From: Trichobilharzia szidati
Taxonomy: Eukaryota; Platyhelminthes; Trematoda; Strigeidida; Schistosomatidae
Reading direction: 5' to 3'
Length of the DNA stretch: 64,000 nucleotides
Assembly: GCA_944472155.2 (NCBI GenBank)
Contig: OX235271.1
Location: 36,754,633 to 36,818,632 of the forward strand
Below, piece after piece: positions 53,270-64,000 of the stretch. Position 1 is the first letter of the stretch, and each line of letters starts with the position of its first letter. A model generated the notes under the pieces. It saw only the letters and a program-made list of their open reading frames with translations. It searched no databases and had not been told where the DNA came from. Both the position numbers and the translations under genes were made by a program.

Positions 53270-53650
53270 CTCAAACTGACAGTCAAACACACATAGTGGA
53301 TCGGTGCTGTGTTTTCGTCTTGCCACCCATAACTCTTTTCCAAGCTTAAAAGTCACATGTTCCAGTCGTCTCAGTCTATATAGCTTCATCATCTCATCGA
53401 TTAACTTTCCCCTCCCCCTGCTTAGTGATCTACTCCCAATCTCATTATTTCAATCTTTAACGTGTGTTTAAAACCGCTAATCTCTTCACATATTTCATGC
53501 TTTCAATGGGAATGTCATACAGTCACTAATTAGGAGATACAGAGAAGTGTTAAACTTCGAAAGATGGTAGAATATTATATCGGTGCTAAAGATGACGTAG
53601 GTTGGCAAAACGACGGAAGAACATTTCGTCAGTAATCAGTCTGTTAGGAG
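53270..53650 (-). pseudogene. RTE-1 LINE remnant
   Basis: Diverged: CGTCTCAGTCTATATAGC, GTTAGGAGGAATGATGTAAC and CTCTTTTCCAAGC match parts of 30784-31000 and 35534-35760. No open frame. Confidence 0.5.
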
Positions 53651-54409
53651 GAATGATGTAACTCCTTACGCAGCATGCACACAGCTATAATTTATTGCCT
53701 TCCTCCTTAGACTATTATTAGACTGTTTTATCACTTACGTCCATATTCAAATATGATATGAACACTAATCAGTGAAGAAAGGGAAAAACACAAATAAGAA
53801 AAGAGCTTTTAGTAAGAAAGAAAAATATTGTACGTCATTAATAGAATATTAACTTTTGCCTATAATAGTCATTCATTTAAACAAAGCAGTTGGTAGGTAG
53901 TATTATTGATTAAATGTCAAACAGAAAAAACACAATTTCTCCGTGTTTATTTGAAATTTATTTTCTTGAAAACAATCTGTAACAAATATAGAAGGATTTA
54001 ATTTAATTTAATTTAGAGTTTTAATTAGACTAAACTACACTACACTACACTGTGAGCCCAAATGTTTAAAAAATATATGCATATCTAATTGGAATGGGAA
54101 GCGATAACTGATTATTAACAATTAATTGAACCGCGATAATGGAACGTTTAAAACAAAAAGAAAAATATTAAAGGTTGAGGAAAAGAAAAACAACAAGACA
54201 CTACTTAAATATTATTTTTAATTAAAAGAAAAAGATTGAAATTCTTTTTTACCAATTTTTTTTAGCAATCATAACAATAAACTTGTTTTCAATACAATTT
54301 AAACAAAGTCGACCGCGAACTAATTTAATGACTACTTCAAAACTATGCAGATGGCCTACATTATTCCCATTATGGATTTTCTGAGGAACTGAAGTAATTT
54401 CAATGGTTA
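53651..54409. other. Unassigned AT-rich sequence
   Basis: Strongly AT-rich with A runs, no gene or repeat match. Confidence 0.45.
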
Positions 54410-54910
54410 TTTTTCGTCGTAAACCAAAGTCAGTTAGTGGATGATTGAAAAATCATTGAGTACTGGGATAGTTGTTTCATCCTAGGATTAGGACTCGTTA
54501 CCACTACTCACCCTGTATAACTCTACCAAAGAGTGAACCCAGAACCATCTGGATAAAGAGTCTAGAGACCATTGACTAGTTAGCCACCGGTTAAGAATTG
54601 AAACACATAGTTCTGCGGTCAAACAACTGTCCAGTGTTCCGTGGTTTTCAATGCTTCTCTAACTGATTAATGAACAATGCATATTCTTTTCGATAAATCT
54701 GTCATCATGACCTACCATGTAACCAGAAGGTCCTGGGTCCGAACCTTGTCGGTAGGTGCGTACTGATAAAGAGTCCCAAACTAGGACAAAACAGCTATCC
54801 AGTACTCCCAGCCGGTTTTCCAGTGGTTCTCTAACTGATGTCAGCTCATGATGAAACCCTCCATCCAATCAAACAAAATCCGTACAAAAACCGATACTTG
54901 AAAATTAAAG
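54410..54910. repeat. SINE-B cluster, inverted then direct
   Basis: Minus copy 54410-54595, a plus tail 54600-54670 (AACAACTGTCCAGTG), and a plus copy 54705-54910 with B box GGGTCCGAACC, module GTACTGATAAAGAGTCCC ... GGACAAAACAGCTATC, helix I GTACTG/CAGTAC. Confidence 0.65.
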
Positions 54911-55529
54911 ATTGATTGTTATTAACAACATGAATGATGTTTTAAATTGCACTGAATCAGTGTGATATCAGTAGATTACGGTTCAAAAGCATGTGTACGT
55001 GACAGCATCCATAAAAATGTAATATTTCAATGAAAAAATGAAAAATTCCCATAGTGTAATCAGAACAAGATAATTTTGAGCGAACAATTGTGCTTTCGAT
55101 AAATTCTTCTTCTTCAAGCTCTACAGTTATCAATTCATGAATATTATAATACAAATAGCTATTAAAGTCATGTGAAGATTATATCGGAAACTGCGTCGGG
55201 GCACATGTGTAATATGGATTGATAGTTCGGTATTTAATATTGTCAAATGAACGTATATAAAAAATGTGCAGTCATTCAGAACATAAGATAAAGTGTGAAT
55301 AGACAAAAGGGTGACATACTAATATATTTATAGTCAACAGAATATTAGTTTCATTGGGGCGTGGTGGGGTGGGGATGAGTTATATTCAATGGGCTGACAG
55401 ATATCAAGTGTAGTGATAAAGAGGTTAAATTGTGATCTGAAATAAACTACTAGAGACATAACAAGCTTAGTGCAAATTACAAGAGTATTGATAGTGATAA
55501 TAATCATAATCATAATAATAATAACATGG
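54911..55529. other. Unassigned; PLE-arm-like segment
   Basis: 55080-55135 (minus) reads GAGCTTGAAGAAGAAG ... TCGAAAGCAC, resembling the arms at 25483/26600. (AAT)n near 55515. No gene. Confidence 0.35.
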
Positions 55530-55890
55530 AGGATTTCATCATGAGCTGACATCAGTTAGAGAACCACTGGAAAACCTGGGAGTACTGGAGAGCTGTTTCG
55601 TCAGCTTAGTTTGGGACTCTTCAGCACTACACACCCACCGGGATTCAAACCCAGGATTTTCTGGTTACAAGGCCATCGAGCTCGTAGACCATTGAGCCAC
55701 TGGGACCCGATCCAATGGTCCTTGAATTCTAACTTCTGCCAATTCACGACATAGCGTGACCACTTCACAATGTCTTCTTCGATGAGTTACCGCCTCACCT
55801 TCAACCTGCTGAACCCTACTGATCACGGCTTCTCACTAGAACCCCACGTTAACTGCCTGAATAGGGCCAGTCGTTAATCACTGAGATTGT
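55530..55890 (-). repeat. SINE-B copy, full length
   Basis: Tail to leader complete. Module keeps C3: core CTGAAGA, helix II reduced to GTC/GAC by an insertion, GAAACAGCTCTC, helix I GTAGTG/CAGTAC with one mismatch. No inverted partner seen. Confidence 0.7.
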
Positions 55891-56304
55891 CAAGTTAATT
55901 TTTACGAGTTCAATTCAATGGAGTGAATTGTAAATCAAGGTAGTACAGTAATCCCAAAGATCACAACAATAAAATGTGTAGGTGAAGATGATTCATACAA
56001 AAAGCTTCATATATGTACAATGGATAAAGTAAGTTGATTAAAGTATGTACACAAAAACTGAACTTTGCTATGCAAAGTAGACTGATCTGTGTAAGAAAGT
56101 GCAAACTGTATCTGGCATGCTACCAGAGTTAAATAAATAAATAAGTGGACTAGAGTTTAGTCTAAATTATCAAAATGTTATCTGAACAATTTTGAAAGTA
56201 CATTTTACATACACTCAGTTGGCTAAAGGTAGGCTAGAAGTTGGAAAAACAAAAAAGCAGGTTGGAATGTACCTAAGTAGTAGATAAGTCATATACACAC
56301 ACAT
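55891..56304. other. Unassigned sequence
   Basis: AT-rich; no gene or repeat seen. Confidence 0.4.
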
Positions 56305-56790
56305 AAGGAACAAGATCCGAATTTCCATCACCAATGTGTGAAATCAGTCAATGCTTCTATATGGTTCAAACGTTTCCCGAGTCAGACAGGCTACTGTAGA
56401 CCTTTGTCGACAGCCACCACTTTCGCTTCTTACTGAAGATCAGATAACCAGTCGAAAAGGATACGGAACAAGGAACTATGGAAACGAATCAACTAAGAAC
56501 CTATTGTGTAACGAATATGCTGAAGAAGATGAAAGTGAATGGGTTGGATATATGCTGAGGAGACATTCAAGTGATATCACATGTTAGACAGACTATCGAT
56601 AGTAACCCGAATAGGCGGTGAATAGCTGGACGTCAGGGAGTGAAATGGAAGATATCATGTGTGCAGGAGATGACAGTCTATGGGCGATAACGACCGTGGG
56701 ACCAGGTAAGGAGGACTGTAGAGAACAGAATGAGGTAGAGATGTGCTGCCGAAGTCCTGTTTCCTACTAGGAACCCAAGGAAGTATTAAT
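56305..56790 (+). pseudogene. RTE-2 LINE 3' fragment
   Basis: Frame from 56351: MLLYGSNVSRV (the YGSETW-like block), a diverged linker, then ESEWVGYMLRRHSSDITC, matching the WRWIGHTLR-type block. 3' terminus GAAGTCCTGTTTCCTACTAGG and (AC)n at 56790-56808. Older and more diverged than 20675 or 62000. Confidence 0.65.
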
Positions 56791-57027
56791 ACACACACAC
56801 ACACACACTAGAGATCCACAAACCAATCGATTTCCTGTCAGAATATTGACTACTGGACATCTCTCATTCTGGTCAATACACAACAAAGAATGATAATCAA
56901 CCTTCCTAGTAAAGAATTTATTCATACCACAGAGATAGGGGAAACCGCGTAGTGAATTATCATTCCCACTTTTAACTGATCTTCAAAACATAAACCGGAT
57001 AAATTCAACTGAATTTTTCCTCGTAAG

Positions 57028-57375
57028 AATCCAGGAGGCGCATTTCGTCCTGTCTGGGACTCGCCAACTGCCTGTATCTGTGTTCCCCAGTGAGTGACGG
57101 TTTTCCAACTCAGGCTCAAGCCCAGTGCCCGTAGTTCCAAATGGGAAAGCGTTATCCATTAGACAACTTGGGCTACGACAGCCACCACTTGTGCAACAGG
57201 TACATCCGGTTGACGAGTCCTAAATGGGATGAAATGCGCAGCCTGGATTCTACTGCTAGTCACCACACACCAACTGACTTCAAGTTACATGACCAGATGT
57301 CGTCGAAGCATCTGAACAAGGAGCCTACATGTCACTGTGAGACCGAGCACTTCGGTCTAATCAATCTTAAGTGAA
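57028..57375. repeat. Sm-alpha-like SINE, inverted head-to-head pair
   Basis: Minus copy 57028-57195 (full tRNA-like part and ribozyme), then a plus copy 57196-57375 that begins directly at hammerhead helix I (ACATCCGGTTGACGAGTCC). Plus ribozyme: C3 to T, helix III 3' strand altered (GCAG), CCTGGAT kept. Tail to 57375. Confidence 0.7.
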
Positions 57376-57659
57376 TTAAGTATCTAAACAGTAGTTTTGT
57401 TCGTGTTTTTTTGAAAAAAATGTACACACAGAGTCATTTTGTACCATTAAACTGTTTACTTTCTTTTTTGATAGCAGAATTCAGATGTCTGTAGCTGTCA
57501 GCTTTATCAACAAAGAGGTGTAAACAACGATAACATCAAAAACAGTCTGGTCAATCCAACTGTGATAAGCTTCAAAATACTAAGTAGATCCTCTTTACCT
57601 TTTTAAGAGACAGAGAGAGCGAAAGAAAGAAAGAGGAACATCCAAAAAATAAATAAAAA

Positions 57660-57955
57660 TAAGAATCTCACTGACAAAATTCAGTCTGCATCAACACCAA
57701 GGAATAGACGCATTGTGCATTAGTTACTTCCTGGAGTCTAATCAAAGTATCTATTATAGTTCTGAAGGACGATAATCATGAGGCTGATTAACTCAGTGGT
57801 TATGACATCAACTGCAATGCAATACTGGATGACCCGGGTTCGAATCTCACAGGGAACATGAATTGTTCCTTCACAATTGTAGATGACGAGTGTCAACAGG
57901 CCCGAAACCTAGGTCAAGCAGAGCTTCCTGCTGATTGCCTCAAACCATCTAACAG
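57660..57955 (+). repeat. SINE-C copy
   Basis: Leader (AAAATTCAGTCTGCATC), A-box region TAACTCAGTGGTTATG, B box GGGTTCGAATCTC, ribozyme relic ATGACGAGTGTCAACAGG ... GAAACCTAGGTC, then GAGCTTCCTGCTGATTGCC. Core position 3 is A and helix I is lost. Confidence 0.65.
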
Positions 57956-57959
57956 TAAG

Positions 57960-58200
57960 GCGTCGGTAGCACAGAGATAGAATGCTCGCCGACCAAGCCA
58001 CACGTGCTCCGAGGTTCGATGCTTGGCGGATGCACACCCAAACCTCGCTAAACCAGTTATAAGACTGCTAAAGAGGAAAAGTTGGACATGAGATTGGCAA
58101 CCCTATCCCGTAAAAATGAATACCACTGCTAACGAAACTTCAAAGCTCCAGCTTGAAGCTGTATGTTCCACTGGGAATGTAAAGGAATATATAAAAAAAA
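57960..58200 (+). repeat. Diverged SINE-A copy
   Basis: Starts 5 bp after the SINE-C end. Head GCGTCGGTAGCACAGAGA, B box GGTTCGATGCTTGG, body CTCGCTAAACCAG, tail TATGTTCCACTGGGAATG, poly-A. Confidence 0.75.
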
Positions 58201-58983
58201 CAATCTAAAAACAAAATATTATTAAGTGGAAACAGGGAAAAGGGGTGTGAAACAAAGCCAAAAGATCTAAAAGTTGGTAACATTGTTATGTGTTGGCAAA
58301 TAAAGAAAATCTATGAAAGGAGAAATATGAGGAATTGATGATGAAATGAAACAGAATGTTGGCTTTTATGATGTAAAAGAAAAAAACTGAAAGGAGAAAG
58401 TAACCAATTACTTAAACTCTTTATTTACCCTTCTATTGACATGGGCATTCAATTTCCCACCAACAAAAACTAAATTATTAAAGAGATGAAAACGATTACC
58501 TAAACCGATTTAGTGATAAAAATAAACACATTCTAAACTGGTCAGGAAATCAATTTCAAAGAAAGCCAACTTCATGGTGCTTGGAGTTCAAAAGGGGGTT
58601 AGACTTCAGACATGCTCAAAAATTGTCTTTTTAAATCAGTCAGTGAAACATTCCTTGCACAAGTCATAAGTTGTTCTCTGTTTGTGTGAAAGGTAGACTT
58701 TCTCATCTCGCCACCTCGATGTGTATCTAATAATTTACCTTCTCCTGCTTGTTTACCAAGAAAGTGCTTTCCATACGAAGACAAGGGGAAAAAACGTTGT
58801 GAGAAGACGCATTCTAAGAAAAATGCTTGGTAAACTTATGTCAATCAGTCAATCGTGATAATGATTTTAAGATCATCCATAGAACTCATGTCAGCCTGCT
58901 GTAATTTCTTCGCCCCAAACTTCTAAAGGCGACACAGGCCTTATCTATTCACATGAATTCAAACCACGCACCTATGTGTTAGT
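58201..58983. other. Unassigned; possible coding segment
   Basis: The minus strand 58790-58599 reads SYGKHFLGKQAGEGK, EMRKSTFHTNREQLM, SLTDLKRQFLSMSEV then a stop, after a C/T-rich run and possible AG. Plausible terminal exon, low support. AG-rich runs elsewhere. Confidence 0.25.
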
Positions 58984-59224
58984 GCGTCGGTGGCACAGCA
59001 GTAGAATCCTCACCAGCCATGCAGGTGATCCGGGGTTCGATCCCCGGCCACGAACGCACTCCTTTACCTCGCTAAGCCAGTGATAGGACTGGCAAAGAGG
59101 GAAGGTTGGACATGAGGCTAGCAACCCGAACCCGTAAAACATATAAACAACACTGCTACAGAAACTTCAAGGCAGTAGCTTGAAGCCCCCTATGTTCCAC
59201 GGGGAACGTAAAGCAATAAAAAAA
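58984..59224 (+). repeat. SINE-A copy
   Basis: Head GCGTCGGTGGCACAGCAG, GGTTCGATCCCCGG, body CGCTAAGCCAGTGATAGG, tail CTATGTTCCACGGGGAACG. Anticodon region altered. Confidence 0.8.
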
Positions 59225-59758
59225 CCTATGCGTAAAAAGGAAGCATAAACAGTTAACATTTCTATTCTACAAGTACAATAATATGCAGCACAAAAATCAC
59301 CCAGACGTATAAACACCATTAACAAGCTACCAAGTCAGAGTATAGCTAAAATATTTGTGAGCAGTACAATCGTTTCAGTTAGAACTCATTTCACCTACAG
59401 ATTTCTCATGCAATAGATTTTGCATTAGCTATACAATATTGTATACACATTGGTGACACTACCTGTTTGACCAGACTGAAGTAGGAGGAAAGGGATTCGA
59501 ATCCGCGACTCCATTGGACACAAAGTCAAGTCTCTTAAACCAATGAGGATGAAGTCAATCTATCACAGCCGAAATCACCCTGACACCTTAAACAACCAAT
59601 AAGATGTAAATCAGATGCAAACAAAGTCGCATAATCGTTAAACAATATGCATTAAAAACACAACATTGCAAACATGATATTCATCTGCATAATGGTTTCT
59701 TGTGTCTCGTAAATATGTCTCCCAGTTTCTGCAACTATAATCTGCAAAGAAGTCATAC
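59225..59758. other. Unassigned sequence
   Basis: AT-rich; 59465-59530 has a GATTCGAATCCGCGACT tRNA-like fragment in reverse, too short to classify. Confidence 0.35.
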
Positions 59759-60062
59759 TGTAGTGAGAGCTGGCTGCTAGCCAAAGTTGGTAGACAGTAA
59801 TTGACGTCAATGTTTATGTCCCCAATATTGGTGGTGAGAAAATGAGAACAAAGGCTTTGCGTAGGCAGATACAGTTAGCATATGAATGATCTGACACAGC
59901 CACAAAGAGATGCAAGGTTAACTCTCTGTGAGAAACAACCAATCAAAAGACTGTATTTTCTACTAACAATAATCTACAATAATGTACATTAAAATCTATA
60001 AATATGTGTTGATTTTCCTTAATAAACGATATGTTGCCTGGCCCTTGTCTTCTGTTGTTACA
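59759..60062 (+). repeat. Solo LTR
   Basis: TGTAGTGAGAGCTGG ... TTGTTACA. Flanks ATAC/ATTC (one mismatch). Confidence 0.8.
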
Positions 60063-60329
60063 ATTCTATACTCGACACATAGATATCGATGCAGGCGGCT
60101 GTAATTCATGGTACTTCGGGATCAATTGATATTCCTCACTCTCTTCTTCAACCTCTCACAAAATCATTCAACAGAATTAGTGTCAGTGCCTATGATTGAA
60201 ATCACAAGACACTAGAGGAGAGCGGTTAACACGATGATGATTACAAACCCTCCATTCGTCAGTATGAAAAAAGTCGTTTCTGGCATTAGAATTAATACTT
60301 CGGCACCTCTGTTTGGTATTCTTTCAACA

Positions 60330-60485
60330 AAACCTTTGCGTATTGAAATATTGGGTACTAGTTTCGAACCTCAGTTTGGAACACCATCACTCACTGAAGA
60401 CTGCAGGTACATCGAGTTGACGAGTCCCAAATAGGACGAAATGCGTATCCTAGTGGATTTCACTGTTAGTCACCATCCTCTAATT
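60330..60485 (+). repeat. Sm-alpha-like hammerhead SINE
   Basis: B-box region TTTCGAACCTCAG, spacer CATCACTCACTGAAGAC, ribozyme TTGACGAGTCCCAAATAGG with GACGAAATGCGTATCC. Helix II and GAAA intact, but C3 is T and helix I is mismatched (ATCGAG / CTAGTGGAT). Confidence 0.7.
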
Positions 60486-61155
60486 TTATTTCTTAAAGTC
60501 CTTGTTTACAACTACGTTTTGGCAAAACTTTATTTTATACGTGTGTATATATGAGAAGCTGTATATGTATGTAGGCTATGTTGTGATTTAAAACATTCTA
60601 CTTATTGTGTGTACAATGTACAAAATTGTGCTTACAGTAACAACAACGACAATAATAACAACTTGTGAATATTGTGGTGTAAAAACTACACACACACGAT
60701 TTAGATTTCAGACAAAGTTATACAAGCATGTGATTTGGCTGCACTTCTAAGTGTACACTTATTGAATATGAAGTGTACAGCGTCTATTTCTATACGACAA
60801 GTGAATCAAAACAACATACTGATATGATATATAAGATGAAATGTTACTGAAAAATAATGATTGATTCCGTATACAACTTGAACGAAAAACAAATTGTTTA
60901 GTTTTCATTTGGTCCTGTTCACCCATTGGTTATCAATGTGAATAACAATCAATTTCTTTTTTATCCATCACAGGCTACAAGAACACACTGCTAGTCATCC
61001 TTTAGTCTAAATGTTGTAATGTTGAATATTTTTGCAACTGTGTTCTACCACTGGAAAATTAGTCATTATTCACATGTGTTGTACAAACCAGAAAGGAAAT
61101 GAGTCATTGCGAAACAAACATGCTCCGCCTTCGTCTTGATATATACTTGTGAGTA
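60486..61155. other. Unassigned AT-rich sequence
   Basis: No gene or family match. Short TG/AC runs. Confidence 0.45.
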
Positions 61156-61166
61156 GGTAGAACAGA

Positions 61167-61368
61167 GGTCCAGGGTTCGATCCCCGGCCGACGCACTCCT
61201 TTACCTTGCTAAGCCAGAAATAATGCTGGTGAAGAGGAAAGATTGTGTATGAGGCTAGCAACCCCATCCTGTAAAAATAATCACCACTGCTACAGAAACT
61301 TCAAGCCACTAGGTTGAAGCCCTATGTTCCACTGGGGAACGTGAAGGAAAATAAAAAAAAATAAAAAA
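61167..61368 (+). repeat. 5'-truncated SINE-A with TSD
   Basis: Begins inside the B box (GTCCAGGGTTCGATCCCC), lacking the head, then full body and tail with AAAATAAAAAA. Flanked by GGTAGAACAGA at 61156-61166 and 61369-61379, exact. 5' truncation plus TSD is what LINE-driven insertion produces. Confidence 0.9.
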
Positions 61369-61379
61369 GGTAGAACAGA

Positions 61380-62960
61380 AGCTGACTAACTGGTTCCGAG
61401 ATAGAACTTTGCACAGATGGACACCAGTTCAACTTGCCGAACCCCATGTACCATATACGGGAAGACAAAAGAGCAAACAAGAGATTCAGAAGGACGATAA
61501 TAAGTAGAAAGAAGAGTAACAGAGAAAAACAATTGGTCTTAATGGATAGGGAGGAACATAAAGAGTGAATATACCTCACCGCTATTGAGAACGATTCCCA
61601 GCCATATCACCCACCGTTCGTCTACATTCATTGAACTTTAGGAACCTGAGGGCCCTAAACCAGGAAGCCTAAAATCTACCTACGTGGCTCTAAAGTGGCT
61701 GTCAAAATCATAGTGGACTGACTCCATGTTTTGGTTTGACTACAATTAGTTCTTTTCCAACCTAGTCCTATGTCAGTTAATATTGCTTGTCGTCATGCAC
61801 GCAACACGCGTCCTAGCCATCTTAGTCAACGTAGCCTCACAGCCTCATAGACTGACTTTCCCTCTTTACCTAAATAACACTCGATGCATAACCTCAATAT
61901 TGCTCACCCTATTGAATCACCTAACATGGGAGATAGAATGCAGACACCTTTGATCAAACACAGCTAATCAGCCTTTTCATGTCTTCCATTGCCAGTGGAG
62001 AAAAGCGAAAAGCAACAAGTTGGCAGAAGAAGCATCAAAGATAGGACTTCAGGTGAACATTGAGAAAACAGAGGTGATGAAGATTCCTGGACAAGAACAA
62101 CAACAACAGACAACAATCAGCATAAATGGAAGGAACCTGAAAGAAACAACCTCTTTTACCTACCTACCTGGGAAGCATCGTTTCAACTACAGGCCGGCGG
62201 AACTGACGAGGATATAAAAGCAAGAATCGGAAAAGCAAGACAAGCTTTCACTACTCTCAAGTCTGTGTGGAGGTCAACAACACTCAGCATCAAAAATAAG
62301 ATCCGGATTTTCAACTCCAATGTGAAGTCAGTGCTACTCACCATACGGATCAGAGACTTGCACTGCGCGTCATAAAGAGCATCTCAAACAAACTACAGAC
62401 CTTCATCAACAGTTGTCTTCGCTCAATACTCAAGATCAGATGGCCGGCCAGAAAATATCAGCAACAGGGATCCCTGACAATGAGTGAACCAACTCAGCAG
62501 GAACCGATTGTGAAACAAATAGGCAGGAAGAAATGGAGATGGATTGGCTGGCCATACTCTGAGGAAACAATCCATCAAGTGACATCACTAGACAAGCCAT
62601 TGCTCGAGTGGAACCCGAAAGGGAAGCGGTGAGTTGGTCGTCAGTGCAAGGGTGACTTGGAGGAGGTCATGTGAAGAGGAGATGAAAGCGTATGGGCAGA
62701 CTTGGAGCCAGGTGAAGACTCTCGCAGAGAACCGAAGGCAATGGAGACGCACGGCTGAAGCCATATGTTCCTCTGGGAATTAAAGGAAACAATAATAATA
62801 ATAATTGCCAGTGGCCATGTCTCACAGACATAAAGGAGGACGGCTTCATGAGTTCAAAGAAAGTGTCCTAATCAGTCGATATACTTTCTCTACACTCCCT
62901 TCATGACCAAACATTGCCAAAGTACCTCTCAATCGATGAAGAGGCGGTCAATTACAGTTT
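61380..62960 (-). pseudogene. RTE-1 LINE fragment split by RTE-2
   Basis: Minus 3' UTR and C-terminal relics at 61380-61998 (GTAGCCTCACAGCCTC, GTCTTCCATTGCCAG) and 62815-62960 (AAAGGAGGACGGCTTC, CAAACATTGCCAAAGTACC). An 805-bp RTE-2 insertion separates them. Confidence 0.7.
61999..62803 (+). pseudogene. RTE-2 LINE, 5'-truncated insertion with 11-bp TSD
   Basis: ATTGCCAGTGG repeats exactly at 61988-61998 and 62804-62814. Coding relics: LAEEASKIGLQVNIEKTEV, ISINGRNLKETTSFTYL, DIKARIGKARQAFTTLKSV, then NKLQTFINSCLRS-like, KKWRWIGWPYSEETIHQ and LEWNPKGK. 3' end GAAGCCATATGTTCCTCTGG then (AAT)n. The RT catalytic core is upstream of the truncation. The 3' 430 bp is nearly identical to 20690-21122, so activity was recent. 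Confidence 0.85.
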
Positions 62961-63714
62961 GAATTTCCTCAGGTAGTTAGTTAGTCCTTGTATTACGTGT
63001 TTACAGGAATGCTGTAATCACACATCAGATTTTAAGTTTAGCTGTTGTGAATCAGTTTTATCAGCCTCTTTTATCCAGCTGGAATATCTGTTGTGGCGTT
63101 CGCTATTTATTCTATGCACGAAAATACATGTTGACAGCTTTTACCCTCAGTCGTTGAAACACATATGTGGTGTTAGGGTAGAATAGTTACAATTATCTTG
63201 TGTCTTATGGTTAATTTAAACTCCTCAGTCACTCAAAACATACAGACGTGACAAATGAAAGACAAAAAACCCAACAAAGGCGAGATTTGAATGTAAAAGT
63301 TGCTACTGTTGATGTTGTTGTTAATGCAATTTTTATTCTCACCTATCAACGGATGGCATGACATTGGTTATTCTACAGAAAAGAAAGATATCCTGTGTGT
63401 GTGTGTGTGTATGCATAAAATGAAACGGATTGACGATATAAGACGTGTTGCTAAGTCATTCAAAAAGACACACAATTTTGAGTGAAGTTGTATGTATTAG
63501 GATATAATCGCTCTATTTTATTAATAGCCATAAGGTTGTGCTTATTTCAGCTAATCATCTGTCTAAGTAACACATTATTCTAAATAAAGCAAGAACAACA
63601 GTTTGTGTAGAATAAGATGGTACCATCATTTATTTCGTTGTCTTCTCATCACTTACTTACGATCTTAATAAATTATTGAGTTGTCATTATTATTATTATT
63701 ATAATTGGCGGGTC
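62961..63714. other. Unassigned sequence
   Basis: No gene. (TG)n at 63391-63410, (ATT)n at 63687-63700. Confidence 0.45.
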
Positions 63715-64000
63715 ACAAAAAATATTTCCAACAGCCTGTTGCAGACCTTTATCAACAACTGTCTTCGCTCTATACTGAAGATCAGATGGCCGGAAAGAAC
63801 AAGAACCAACAAGAAACTATGAGAAGAAACAAAACAAGAACCAATTGGCCAACAAATATGCATGAGAAAGTGGAGATGGATTGAACACTGACTGAGGAGG
63901 CCGCTGGGTGACATCGAGCGTCAGGCCAGTGCTCGAGTGGAACCCGAAAGGGAAGCGACGAGTGGGACGTCGGTGCAAGGGTGACATGGAGGAGATCGTG
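63715..64000 (+). pseudogene. RTE-2 LINE fragment running off the window
   Basis: LQTFINNCLRSILKIRWP-like reading (AGACCTTTATCAACAACTG, TGAAGATCAGATGGCCGG), then GAGTGGAACCCGAAAGGG and GGACGTCGGTGCAAGGGTG. Stops interrupt the frame. The 3' terminus lies beyond 64000. Confidence 0.65.

Overview
The window looks like repeat-saturated nuclear DNA from a blood fluke (Schistosoma or a close schistosomatid). It is AT-rich and contains no bacterial-type genes. Its dispersed repeats include the Sm-alpha type of hammerhead-ribozyme SINE known from schistosomes, Penelope-like elements (PLEs) with GIY-YIG endonucleases, and RTE-like and CR1-like LINEs. Species was not determined. Nearly all long reading frames belong to decayed retroelements. 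Family names SINE-A, SINE-A2, SINE-B, SINE-C, RTE-1 and RTE-2 are working labels for this window only.

Host coding sequence is sparse. The best case is an 84-codon phase-0 exon on the minus strand (13842-14093), flanked by a consensus acceptor and a GT donor. A probable terminal coding exon lies on the plus strand (about 39719-39970). Weaker candidates are near 24.7, 33.65 and 58.6 kb. Most of the window is therefore probably intronic or intergenic.

SINEs: (1) SINE-A has a tRNA-like head with a perfect 7-bp acceptor stem. Its 3' tail resembles the end of the RTE-2 LINE, and several copies have target-site duplications (TSDs). (2) SINE-B has a tRNA-like promoter followed by a hammerhead-shaped module, in which most young copies carry A in place of catalytic C3. 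(3) SINE-C is a third tRNA-headed family; its copy at 38.4 kb contains a hammerhead with every catalytic-core residue present. (4) Sm-alpha-like copies all have decayed ribozymes. Many SINE-B and Sm-alpha loci are head-to-head inverted pairs.

LINEs and PLEs: RTE-1 copies lie at 6.7, 8.4, 9.6, 13.2, 15.2, 30.4, 34.3-36.3, 53.3 and 61.4 kb. RTE-2 copies lie at 2.5, 9.2, 10.6, 19.5, 20.7, 23.1, 37.8, 46.1, 47.7, 56.3, 62.0 and 63.7 kb. CR1-like fragments lie at 3.0, 40.9 and 47.1 kb. PLE fragments lie at 1.5, 4.5, 17.3-19.1, 27.9, 43.6, 49.3 and 50.3 kb. The 17.3-19.1 kb PLE is bounded by ~230-bp inverted arms, each with a hammerhead-like core, and by a 14-bp direct repeat.

LTR elements: one family gives seven solo LTRs of about 305-355 bp (four with one TSD mismatch or none clear) and one short two-LTR element (42434-43497) with TSD CTAC. 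Nested insertions give a relative history: SINEs sit inside RTE-1 and RTE-2, and RTE-2 sits inside RTE-1. The rest is AT-rich unique sequence with microsatellites.
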